From: Simkania sp. | GTDB taxonomy: Bacteria > Chlamydiota > Chlamydiia > Chlamydiales > Rhabdochlamydiaceae | Length of the DNA: 32,692 bases | Assembly (NCBI GenBank): GCA_018333475.1 | Contig: JAGXTH010000087.1 | Span: forward strand, 1 to 32,692 | Direction: 5' to 3' | Shown: piece by piece, positions 8,488 to 16,087 of the stretch | Position numbering within the stretch: the first letter of the stretch is position 1 | How the letters are laid out: each line of letters starts with the position of its first letter | The notes under the pieces: generated by a model | The model's input: the letters and a program-made list of their open reading frames with translations, nothing else | Told to the model about the DNA's origin: nothing | Database searches by the model: none | Position numbers and translations under genes: made by a program

Positions 8488-9732
8488 TCAAGAGATTTTT
8501 TTATTGATGTATTCAATTGTTAAAAGACAAAAAGCAATAAAAGAACAAAGAGATGTGAATAAATAGATCCAATGAGTTCCAAAGCTGGCCAATAATCCCC
8601 CTATTACGGGGCCGCACATTGAGGCTAAAGCTCCAATCGATTGATTAATTCCCAAAATTCTTCCTTGGATCCTCTTTTCAGCTAAAAGAGAGACGGCCCC
8701 AAGGCAATGGGTCCAAGCTAGAGCGCTGCAAAGAACACAAACAGCAAAAATAGACAAAAACACCCAAATCGATGGAGCTAAGGAAGATAACAGTAAAAGA
8801 AGACTCAGGGAGGGAAGGGAAACAAGAAGGACTTGGGATGTTTTCCATCGATGACTAAGTTGGTTAGTCAAGAATCCATTGGTCAAAGTCCAGATCAGTC
8901 CAACGCCAATCAGAGAACATTCTAGAACTAGGGTGCTGGCATTGTAAATTTGGATTAAGAAGGTGGAGACAAATTGCATGGATGTAACCCAACAAACCAT
9001 GAAAAAAAAATAGACGAGATAGATATTACGCAATTGTTGTTCTTTGAAAACAGAGGCAATGTTTTTCAGCCCTTGACCTACATGAAGAGGGCCTAGTTCT
9101 GCTTTAGAAAAAGGGTCATAGTATAAGAGGTAGATGAGCAATAGGTTAATAAGTGAAAAAAATGCCATTAACCAGAAGGGTAGACTAGGGTTGATCCCAT
9201 AGCTGGAGACGCCACCAACTAAACTGGCGCCAATAAGAATACCAAGAATAAAACTGACTCCTCCAAGAGACGCTAAGCGTCCAAAAGTTCTGATCCTCGA
9301 GGGCATATCTGGGCTGGCGTCTGCAATTGCGGCTAGGCATAGGGTAAGATTCCCTGCAAAGAAACCGGTCCATAATCTTCCAACGATGAGAAGGGGTAAA
9401 GAGGGTAGAAGGATCCCTAAAGCGGTAAGAAAATAGCCAAAAGAGGTTCCTCCGATAGTGGCGATAAAGGAGCGTTTTCTCCCAATGCGATCGGAGAGTT
9501 CCCCTATCATCGGAGTACCAAAAAGCTGGGCAAGAGGAAAAGCCCCAATTGTAAGTCCTAGTAGGGCTGTACGTACTCCCAAAGGATGACCAGTTAAAAA
9601 AATAGCATCTTCAGGGCGTAAAAAAAGGGGAGTGAGTAAAGGATAGACAACAGCTAAACCAAAACTATCCAATAAGAAGGCTAGATATACAGGAAAGATC
9701 GTATGTGAGTTTTCAGAGGTTTCAGACCGCAT
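8488..9732 (-). CDS. MFS transporter (DHA1/TetA-like exporter)
   Basis: 414 residues with about 12 hydrophobic helices. GELSDRIGRKR in the loop after helix 2 (about 77-87) is the major-facilitator motif A. The N-terminal half is TetA-like (FLLDSFGLAVVYPLLTPLFL). The last helices contain GAVSLLAEKRIQGRILGINQ and GPVIGGLLA, common in drug:H+ antiporters. Substrate unknown. It begins 9 bp after the stop of the response regulator gene, so it is probably co-transcribed with it and could be its target (inference). Length and motifs are complete, with no sign of decay. Confidence 0.82.
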   Translation of the reverse strand: MRSETSENSHTIFPVYLAFLLDSFGLAVVYPLLTPLFLRPEDAIFLTGHPLGVRTALLGLTIGAFPLAQLFGTPMIGELSDRIGRKRSFIATIGGTSFGYFLTALGILLPSLPLLIVGRLWTGFFAGNLTLCLAAIADASPDMPSRIRTFGRLASLGGVSFILGILIGASLVGGVSSYGINPSLPFWLMAFFSLINLLLIYLLYYDPFSKAELGPLHVGQGLKNIASVFKEQQLRNIYLVYFFFMVCWVTSMQFVSTFLIQIYNASTLVLECSLIGVGLIWTLTNGFLTNQLSHRWKTSQVLLVSLPSLSLLLLLSSLAPSIWVFLSIFAVCVLCSALAWTHCLGAVSLLAEKRIQGRILGINQSIGALASMCGPVIGGLLASFGTHWIYLFTSLCSFIAFCLLTIEYINKKIS

Positions 9733-9741
9733 GATTAGGGG

Positions 9742-10428
9742 TCACTCACGAAATCGATAACCTACTCCACGTACTGTTTCAATCCAATCAAAGTGAGGTC
9801 CTAGTTTTTTTCGAAGAGAAGCAATATGCACATCGATATTACGATCGACGATAAAAGCATCGTCATTTTGTACATCATCGAGCAGCTGATTACGAGTGAG
9901 CACAGTACCGCGATTAGCGATCAGACGACGCAGAATACCAAATTCTGATAGTGTAACAGGGATCTGTTTTTCACCTTTTTTAAGAATATAGCGGTCAGGC
10001 TCAATTCCAAAATCGCCAAAAGAGATGGTTTTAGGTGTTTTTTCTTGTTCTTTTCCGCGTCTTAAAACTGCTTTAATACGGGAGAAGAGGATACGAGGAG
10101 AGAAGGGCTTGGGTAAATAATCATCTGCACCAAGTTCTAATCCGAGTACGACATCGAGCTCTTCCCCCTTAGCAGAGATAATGATCACAGGGATATTTTT
10201 AAGCTCGGGGTTGCTTTTCATTTTACGACAGACATCTAATCCATTTTGTCCGGGAAGCATGATATCGAGGATAACGAGATCAGGCTGTTCTCTTTCAATC
10301 GCTCGATAACCATTGACTCCATCTACTTCAACATGGAGCTTATATCCCGAGATTTCAGCCTGAAGTTTGATAAGAGAAGCTATGTCTTCTTCATCTTCAA
10401 TGAGAAGAATTCGTTTTTTCTGGCTCAT
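9742..10428 (-). CDS. OmpR/PhoB-family response regulator
   Basis: 228 residues. The receiver domain (1-120) has the acidic pair E11/D12, the phospho-acceptor D55 in VILDIMLPG, the switch residues S85 and Y104, and K107 in LPKPF, so it should be phosphorylatable. The C-terminal winged helix (about 130-228) ends in VRGVGYRFRE, the typical OmpR-type hairpin. AGGA lies 7 bp before the ATG. No histidine kinase gene is present in the window, so it is an orphan here. It differs from chlamydial ChxR, which lacks a working phosphorylation site. Its place between murI and an MFS exporter suggests control of envelope genes (inference). Confidence 0.9.
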   Translation of the reverse strand: MSQKKRILLIEDEEDIASLIKLQAEISGYKLHVEVDGVNGYRAIEREQPDLVILDIMLPGQNGLDVCRKMKSNPELKNIPVIIISAKGEELDVVLGLELGADDYLPKPFSPRILFSRIKAVLRRGKEQEKTPKTISFGDFGIEPDRYILKKGEKQIPVTLSEFGILRRLIANRGTVLTRNQLLDDVQNDDAFIVDRNIDVHIASLRKKLGPHFDWIETVRGVGYRFRE

Positions 10429-10481
10429 GGCAGGTTCCTAAACTTAGTGAGAACTTATCTAAACATTTCCTAGAAATATTT

Positions 10482-11291
10482 TCACGATTTTAAATGCACA
10501 TGCTCGATAGGATAATTCAGGAAAGTTTTTCCAAGTAAACGGAATTTTTCCGGATCGTCTGATACAAAAAACGTATAACGAGGAGGATCAGAAGACGGGT
10601 TGAGAAGAGTATGTTTTTGAAGAAAGGCTTTGGCTTGATCCGCGCATCCTAAAGCCGGATCGATGAGTACAGTGGAGTCTCCAAGCTCTTTTGCGATGGC
10701 GGATTTGAGCAAAGGATAATGAGTGCAGGCGAGAAGAACTGTATCGACGGGATTATTTTTAAGCGGTCTTAGATATTCCTGAACCACGATATCGACAAGT
10801 GGGTGCTCAAAATAGCCCTCTTCAACAAGAGAAACAAAAAGAGGACAAGCGATTGCAACGACTGGGTATTTAGGAAGTATTGAAGAGATTTTTTGTTGGT
10901 ACATTCCAGAACGAACGGTCCCTCGGGTTCCTAGTACCGCAATGGGACCTCCTTGAGTTACCTCTTTAATCTTAGAGATGGCAGGTTCAATCATTCCGAT
11001 GATGGGGATAGAAAATCGTTCTTTGACTTGGTCCAAGGCTATGGCACAGACTGTATTACAAGCTATGATGAGTAACTTGATTTGGTGTTCTAGGAGAAAT
11101 TCGATATTCTCAACAGTATAGCGAAGAATGGCATCAGCGCTCTTCTCTCCATAGGGTAGTCTTGCTGTATCTCCAAAATAGACAATATGTTCATTGGGAA
11201 GTGCGCTCATTACAGAGCGCATAACTGTAAGACCTCCAAAACCCGAATCAAAAATCCCAATCTTGGAAGAAGAAAGATCAGGGGGCATCAT
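10482..11291 (-). CDS. murI: Glutamate racemase MurI
   Basis: Makes D-glutamate from L-glutamate for the peptidoglycan stem peptide, in the cytoplasm, without cofactor. 269 residues, normal length. IGIFDSGFGGLTV (11-23) and VYFGDTARLPYG (37-48) are the family's first signatures. The two catalytic cysteines are C78 in IACNTVCA and C189 in LLACTHYPLL. The start overlaps the end of the LysM gene by 14 bp, so the two are coupled. To my knowledge C. trachomatis has no murI, so this gene fits an environmental chlamydia. Its position in the Tol-Pal cluster ties peptidoglycan precursor supply to envelope maintenance. Confidence 0.94.
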   Translation of the reverse strand: MMPPDLSSSKIGIFDSGFGGLTVMRSVMSALPNEHIVYFGDTARLPYGEKSADAILRYTVENIEFLLEHQIKLLIIACNTVCAIALDQVKERFSIPIIGMIEPAISKIKEVTQGGPIAVLGTRGTVRSGMYQQKISSILPKYPVVAIACPLFVSLVEEGYFEHPLVDIVVQEYLRPLKNNPVDTVLLACTHYPLLKSAIAKELGDSTVLIDPALGCADQAKAFLQKHTLLNPSSDPPRYTFFVSDDPEKFRLLGKTFLNYPIEHVHLKS

Positions 11292-11934
11292 GATCTATGA
11301 GGAGTTCTTGTCCAGAAAAGATACGGTCATCATTTAATTGATTGATCTTCTTGAGCTGGTGCACACTAAGGTTATTTTGCTTGGCAATTTTTTCAAGGTT
11401 ATCGCCGGCTTTGACTCGGTAGCGTTTGGATTCTTTCGTCGGGGATGACTGCTCAGAAATTACACGAGAAACATGGGTTAGAGTTGTTTTGAGTTGTTGG
11501 ATATCATGCAAGCGAGAAGCATGGTGTTCTATCTGGGTTTGCAAAGCGGAGAATCTATTCTGTAGATTATGTAGATTATTTCCTGTTTGTTCATAGTGAG
11601 TATTGAGCAGTTTAAGATCGTTCAAGATGCGATCCTGTTGCCTTTCTAAAAGCGTTATTTTTTTTTCGAGCGCGACAAGCTGTCCTGTTAGAGAATCTGA
11701 GCGGTTGCGATGTTTATTGGCATTTTCAGCAATCATTTCCTGGTCTCTTATTCGTTCTTGAAGAAGCTGAATTTCGACCTTTTGTGCTTGTGCAGCATGG
11801 CGCAAATCACCTAGCTCAATATGGAACTCCTCAAGAGCTAGGTCACGCTCATTACGAACTCCTTCAGATACATTAGCTACATGGTTGATACAACCACCAA
11901 AGAATAATGTAACTAGGATGATCGAGTAACGCAT
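11278..11934 (-). CDS. LysM-domain coiled-coil lipoprotein
   Basis: 218 residues. The N-terminus IILVTLFFGGC resembles a lipoprotein signal with Cys15 as lipidation site, although Phe at -3 is not ideal. Residues about 30-150 are strongly helical and heptad-like, probably a long coiled coil. The C-terminus (about 171-215: RYRVKAGDNLEKIAKQNN, then LKKINQLN and IFSGQELLI) is a complete LysM peptidoglycan-binding module. It lies 3 bp after pal, in the position of the C. trachomatis LysM gene that follows pal (CT601, from memory). A likely job is linking membrane to peptidoglycan during division. It shares NlpD's LysM domain but has no peptidase domain. Confidence 0.82.
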   Translation of the reverse strand: MRYSIILVTLFFGGCINHVANVSEGVRNERDLALEEFHIELGDLRHAAQAQKVEIQLLQERIRDQEMIAENANKHRNRSDSLTGQLVALEKKITLLERQQDRILNDLKLLNTHYEQTGNNLHNLQNRFSALQTQIEHHASRLHDIQQLKTTLTHVSRVISEQSSPTKESKRYRVKAGDNLEKIAKQNNLSVHQLKKINQLNDDRIFSGQELLIDHDAP

Positions 11935-11937
11935 AGT

Positions 11938-12606
11938 TTATGATTTATTGAATATTTTAAATTCAGCTCTTCGGTTTTTAGACCAAGCTTCACTGATATT
12001 TCTTGGGTCAAGAGGTTGCTCTTTACCGTAAGAAATTGTGTGGAGTTGGTTAGGGTCAACACCGCGTTCTACCAGAAGCGTTCGTATATAATTGGCACGT
12101 CTCGAGCCTAATGCGAGATTATACGCTTGAGGTCCTCGTTGATCACAATGGCCTGCGACAAAAACAAATGTTTTGGGGTGTGCCTTAAGATAGGCAGCAG
12201 CAGCAGAGATCATGCTTAGTTGTTCTTGTCCTCGAAGGATATGATCATCTGTATTGAAATAGAGATTGTGGAAAATAGCAGCAAGTTCTCCAGAGGGAGC
12301 ATGGAACTGAGCCGCATTAGGCAAAGAACTGCCATCCTCTCCTGGGGTTTCAAAAGGTTGTGGGATCGCCCCATCTGCTAGTTGGGCTTTAAGATCTTCT
12401 TCTTGTAGGGGAATAAAATCTTCTGCAACAGGGCCTGCAAGAGAAGAATCTTCTCCATCTGCTCCCCAAAGTGAGCTTCCGCCATGATTGAGTTGCGAGG
12501 CTGTTTTATTGTCATCCCATACTGTCCCTTGTTTTTTCTGGCAGCTTGAGAACGCAAGGGCTACGATAAAGCCAGGTAACAAAATTTTAAGCGTAAAATG
12601 ATTCAT
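11938..12606 (-). CDS. pal: Peptidoglycan-associated lipoprotein Pal
   Basis: About 222 residues. ATG at 12606 is chosen: GGAG lies 6 bp upstream, while the longer reading uses a TTG that overlaps this site. The signal MNHFTLKILLPGFIVALAFS ends in the lipobox FSSC. A low-complexity linker (about 25-105) leads to the OmpA-like domain, where LYFNTDDHILRG, GHCDQRGPQAYNLALGSRRA and RRAEFKIF give the Asp/Arg pocket that binds diaminopimelate in peptidoglycan. Pal sits in the outer membrane, contacts TolB, and draws the outer membrane inward at division sites. It lies directly downstream of tolB with a 15-bp gap. Confidence 0.94.
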   Translation of the reverse strand: MNHFTLKILLPGFIVALAFSSCQKKQGTVWDDNKTASQLNHGGSSLWGADGEDSSLAGPVAEDFIPLQEEDLKAQLADGAIPQPFETPGEDGSSLPNAAQFHAPSGELAAIFHNLYFNTDDHILRGQEQLSMISAAAAYLKAHPKTFVFVAGHCDQRGPQAYNLALGSRRANYIRTLLVERGVDPNQLHTISYGKEQPLDPRNISEAWSKNRRAEFKIFNKS

Positions 12607-12621
12607 CTTCTTCTCCAAAAG

Positions 12622-13977
12622 TTATCTCTTGCCCCAAGCGGGGTAATCTTTTTTTCCTGGGCCGCGCGTAATCTTGATCGTTTCTGGCTGATTAAGATTT
12701 ACGACATATAACTCGGCCTGCTCAGATCCGGTCGAATTAAAGACGAGGTGAAAACTATCAGGCGCCCATGCTGGATTTTCTTTATGTCCAGGGCCGTCAG
12801 TTAGCTGTTTTTCTTCGCCGGTCACGAAGTCGTAAATCCATATCTGTCGCACTCCTTTTGTTTTAGCACTGTAGGCTAATTTCTTACCATCAGGGGACCA
12901 AGCAGGACAGGAGTTTTCTGTATTTTTTTTGGTAAGTAACTGAGGGATTGCACGTTTTGCACTGGGCTCTGAAGGAATTAGATAGATACGCGCAGATCCA
13001 TCTTTATCAGAAACAAAGGCAATTTTAGATCCATCAGGACTAAATGTTGGAGAAGCTTGTGTCGAACGTGGGTAGGAAAATAGTTGTTGTGGTGTCTCAG
13101 CTTTACCTGATTGCGGATGTAGATGTTGTACAAAAAGATCAGTTCTTCCAGAAGCATCGCAGATAAAAGCAATTTTGTCTTTTTTGGGGGAAATAGCAGG
13201 AAGAAGTTGATTGCCTCTTAGATGCACTAAACGCTTGCCAAGCCCTTCGTTAAGCGAAGCAACATAGATCTTTGGTTGCCCCATTTTATAAGATACATAA
13301 ATAAAACGATCGTTACTGTTATGTGTTGAAGAAGGCAAAAATACCGGTGTCACACAGTAACTATGTTCTGCGGTGACTTGTCTTGCATTAGCACCATCCC
13401 AATCACATTCCCAAACCTCAGAAACCCAAGGTTTGCTTTTGCTTCCCCCAGGCATTTGCACGCAATACAAAATGCGAGAGCTCGCTACACCATCTTTCCC
13501 GTATAACAATTTGTGTAATAGATCTGACGCCTGATGGATCACTTGCCTGTCAGCCGCAATATTACCAGAGAGTTTGTACGGAGGAAGATGCTTTAAGCTT
13601 TGTGTTTGCACTGAAAAGAGACTAATTGAAAGAATGGAATTTGTGATTTTGCTCACGATGACATGTGCTGCGCCAAAGGCTTTCCAAGTGAGATGATGGA
13701 ATGCAATATTTTTGTTTTCATTACGTAAAATGGCATCTTTTTCTTCAGAGTGAGCCATCACACTACTTAAGCCATCATGGTTGAGATCTTGTTGAAGGAT
13801 GTCTCGCAATTGGATCAAGTAAGGAGAGTCTGTCTGGTAGTTGGCAAGGTATAAAGGTGTTAATGGATTGGTCGTTGAAAGGTAAATTTTGATTTCAGAA
13901 GGGGATTCATCAGCGTTGCTGGGAAGCATGGAAACAGTTACAAGAAAAACAAAAAATCTAAAAAGGGATTTCATCAT
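12622..13977 (-). CDS. tolB: Tol-Pal system protein TolB
   Basis: 451 residues. The N-terminal signal MMKSLFRFFVFLVTVSM leads to a mature start near DESPSEI. Residues about 30-165 form the TolB N-terminal domain. The rest is a beta-propeller with several typical blades, seen as FSPDGSKIAFVSDKDGSARI (about 315), WSPDGKKLAYSAKTKG and WAPDSFHLVFNSTGS. It is periplasmic and connects Pal with the inner-membrane energy complex. Its first codon follows the stop of the TolA-like gene without a gap. Length is normal. Confidence 0.93.
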   Translation of the reverse strand: MMKSLFRFFVFLVTVSMLPSNADESPSEIKIYLSTTNPLTPLYLANYQTDSPYLIQLRDILQQDLNHDGLSSVMAHSEEKDAILRNENKNIAFHHLTWKAFGAAHVIVSKITNSILSISLFSVQTQSLKHLPPYKLSGNIAADRQVIHQASDLLHKLLYGKDGVASSRILYCVQMPGGSKSKPWVSEVWECDWDGANARQVTAEHSYCVTPVFLPSSTHNSNDRFIYVSYKMGQPKIYVASLNEGLGKRLVHLRGNQLLPAISPKKDKIAFICDASGRTDLFVQHLHPQSGKAETPQQLFSYPRSTQASPTFSPDGSKIAFVSDKDGSARIYLIPSEPSAKRAIPQLLTKKNTENSCPAWSPDGKKLAYSAKTKGVRQIWIYDFVTGEEKQLTDGPGHKENPAWAPDSFHLVFNSTGSEQAELYVVNLNQPETIKITRGPGKKDYPAWGKR

Positions 13978-14805
13978 TTAAATTTCGTTGCAAAAACTAA
14001 TTACGAAAGAACGTTCTTTTTCTCCCAAGTCGAGATCAGCAATGAAAGGAAAGCGATGTTTTGGCAATTCTTTTTCTAAGTACTCACCATTTTTTTTGCT
14101 ATCTGTTTTCAGTACTGTCACTTTAGCAATCGACCCATCACTGTGAAAATAAAGGCACACCTTGGCTTCGCCAAAATCGGGTAGATGCAGTACATTGCGC
14201 AGCTCCTGAACCAACATATCTTTGATCTCATCTATTGAAGAATGTGTTAGCAATGGCGCAGAATCTAAGGAGCTCAGAGAAGGTAATGGAACAGGAAGCA
14301 TACTTTTCGCGCTTGCTATGCGAGATTCTTGCTTAAGGTTATCCTGTTTCCTATCAATTTTAGCAATGCTTTCCTCAAGTTCTTTAATCAAATTCTGAGA
14401 AATATGAGGGGGGGGTGGGCCAGAGCGGTTTTTTTTAGCGAGGGTTGGTTGAGGATTTTTAGAGGGCGTTTTGGGGGAAGGAGAGGTTTTTTTTCTCTGG
14501 TCTGATGGTGCCTGTTGAGATGTAGAGCTCTTTTTTTTGGGGGCTTGCTCTTTTGGAATCGCTGATGCGGGTTTGGGAGGATTTGTCATAGCGCTTTTAG
14601 GATTAACAGGAGGACTAATGGGGTGAGGGGTCTTGCTTGGAAGTATTTTGGATGGAAGAATTTTTGGTTGTATCGTTTTAACACTTAAACGGTGATCTTT
14701 TGTGGATTTTACAGAGAATCGTGGATGAAAAAGTAGAGATAGCACGAAGAGCCCGTGTATTATCATCACTGCCCAACTGAATAGGCGCTTAAAATGGATA
14801 GGCAT
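13978..14805 (-). CDS. TolA/TonB-like energy transducer (CT598-like by position)
   Basis: 275 residues. One transmembrane helix at about 10-27 is followed by a Pro/Lys/Ser-rich spacer (about 45-140), a short charged helical stretch, and a C-terminal domain of about 90 residues with KVCLYFHSDGSIAKVTVLKT, reminiscent of the TonB/TolA C-terminal fold. It is placed between exbD and tolB as tolA is in other bacteria, so it is the likely arm that carries motor movement to TolB/Pal. Sequence likeness to E. coli TolA is low, and the symbol is left open. The gene contains a run of eight C on the coding strand (14408-14415) inside the spacer, a possible slippage site. Confidence 0.8.
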   Translation of the reverse strand: MPIHFKRLFSWAVMIIHGLFVLSLLFHPRFSVKSTKDHRLSVKTIQPKILPSKILPSKTPHPISPPVNPKSAMTNPPKPASAIPKEQAPKKKSSTSQQAPSDQRKKTSPSPKTPSKNPQPTLAKKNRSGPPPPHISQNLIKELEESIAKIDRKQDNLKQESRIASAKSMLPVPLPSLSSLDSAPLLTHSSIDEIKDMLVQELRNVLHLPDFGEAKVCLYFHSDGSIAKVTVLKTDSKKNGEYLEKELPKHRFPFIADLDLGEKERSFVISFCNEI

Positions 14806-14808
14806 GTA

Positions 14809-15243
14809 TCAGCCGGGCTTTAGGATCACATCCATCTCATCAAAGCCAGCAAGTTCAACGGCATTTTTGATGGATTGATACGTTTCGAAATACGCTTGCC
14901 TATCATGGAATAATTGAGGAGTCTTACTAGGATATTTTCTGTGCTCTTCTTTAAGCAAAAAGACAAGCTCCTGCACGGATGTTTTGTGTCCATTGAGCAA
15001 GATGGTGTTGTCGCGATGGACGTGAATGGTGATAGTGCTACTTTCTTGCACAGGTGCGATATCCTTAGTCTGGTTAGATACATGCTGAGCTAATTCTATT
15101 CGATCCAACTCCAGCATGGGAGCTACAATAATAAACATGATTAATACGACAAAAACGACGTCAATGAGAGGAGTGAGATTGATTAAACTTTCTTCTTCTG
15201 GATGAGAAGAGCGCGCCTGAGCTCTACTGCGTAGTGAACGCAT
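14809..15243 (-). CDS. exbD: ExbD/TolR-family proton-channel subunit
   Basis: 144 residues. A single helix NLTPLIDVVFVVLIMFIIVA (about 22-41) carries the essential Asp of ExbD/TolR (the D in LIDVV). The periplasmic C-terminal domain ends with VELAGFDEMDVILKPG, typical of the family. It forms the inner-membrane motor with ExbB and uses the proton gradient to drive the TolA-like arm. TAATG overlap with exbB (1 bp) shows coupled translation. ExbD and TolR cannot be told apart by sequence alone; the Tol context favours the TolR role. Confidence 0.92.
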   Translation of the reverse strand: MRSLRSRAQARSSHPEEESLINLTPLIDVVFVVLIMFIIVAPMLELDRIELAQHVSNQTKDIAPVQESSTITIHVHRDNTILLNGHKTSVQELVFLLKEEHRKYPSKTPQLFHDRQAYFETYQSIKNAVELAGFDEMDVILKPG

Positions 15244-16007
15244 TAGTCTACCTCTACTTTGCGATATTCTAATTGAATTTGCCCAAGGAGCTGATAGGAA
15301 AAATCTTCAAGATCGGCGGAAAAGCTTTTGACTGAGGATTTAAGAGTATTAAATGCAATAAGAGCGGGAATTGCAATCACAAGTCCTAGGACTGTTGTGG
15401 CAAGAGCAGTGGATAGCCCTCCAAGAATAGCTGTATTAGAGGCGGCTGAGCCTCCGGCATGCAATCCAGAAAAAGTAATTAAAATACCCCATACAGTGCC
15501 TAGAAGGCCTAAAAAGGGAGCCAAGGTTACGATGGTTGAGAGAATGTAGAGATGTTTCTCTAACTTACGGAGCTCATTGGAAATAATAGTAATCACATGA
15601 GATTCGATCAGCTCTACATCATTTTGAGAAAGAAAGGTTGGAGGTAGAGAGCCTTCCGGATGACGTTCTCTGAGGAAGTAGTGGTTTTTTTCTAGAATTT
15701 CAAGAGTTTTTATCTTAAGGGCTTTTAAAACTGTAGCGTAAGGATGAGGTGCATGTTTAGTGGAAGCTTTAGGCAAGGTAGCAGGATCTAAGGTTAAAAC
15801 GGGTTGTTTATTTTGCGAGAGCGTGTTTAAGAATTGGAGGCTCAATTTACGTACTTCTCTATTTTGCCAAGCTTTTTGCAGGAGAATAAGCCAGCAAATC
15901 AGGGAAAGAGAAATCAAGCTAAGAATGATCAAGCGCCCAAAAACATCGGATTGTGCGTAGGCAGTAAAAAAAACATCACTGGAAGATGCGATAAATAAAT
16001 TTGACAT
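15243..16007 (-). CDS. exbB: ExbB/TolQ-family proton-channel subunit
   Basis: About 254 residues from ATG at 16007 (MSNLFIASSSDVFFTAYAQS); a longer TTG reading to 16037 is less likely. The first helix is near 28-46. A cytoplasmic loop follows. Then LYILSTIVTLAPFLGLLGTV and GGLSTALATTVLGLVIAIPA form the MotA/TolQ/ExbB core with its conserved small residues and Thr/Pro. It builds the five-subunit channel around ExbD. As first gene of the minus-strand run exbB-exbD-tolA-like-tolB-pal-LysM-murI, it should lie next to the operon promoter, in the short divergent gap shared with the sulfatase-LRR gene. Confidence 0.92.
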   Translation of the reverse strand: MSNLFIASSSDVFFTAYAQSDVFGRLIILSLISLSLICWLILLQKAWQNREVRKLSLQFLNTLSQNKQPVLTLDPATLPKASTKHAPHPYATVLKALKIKTLEILEKNHYFLRERHPEGSLPPTFLSQNDVELIESHVITIISNELRKLEKHLYILSTIVTLAPFLGLLGTVWGILITFSGLHAGGSAASNTAILGGLSTALATTVLGLVIAIPALIAFNTLKSSVKSFSADLEDFSYQLLGQIQLEYRKVEVD

Positions 16008-16087
16008 GATGAAAAGCTCTGGTTTTCCCTTTGACAATTAAGCAAGATGCGCTATTTGTCAAGGAAACGACCATTTCTGATTCTTTG

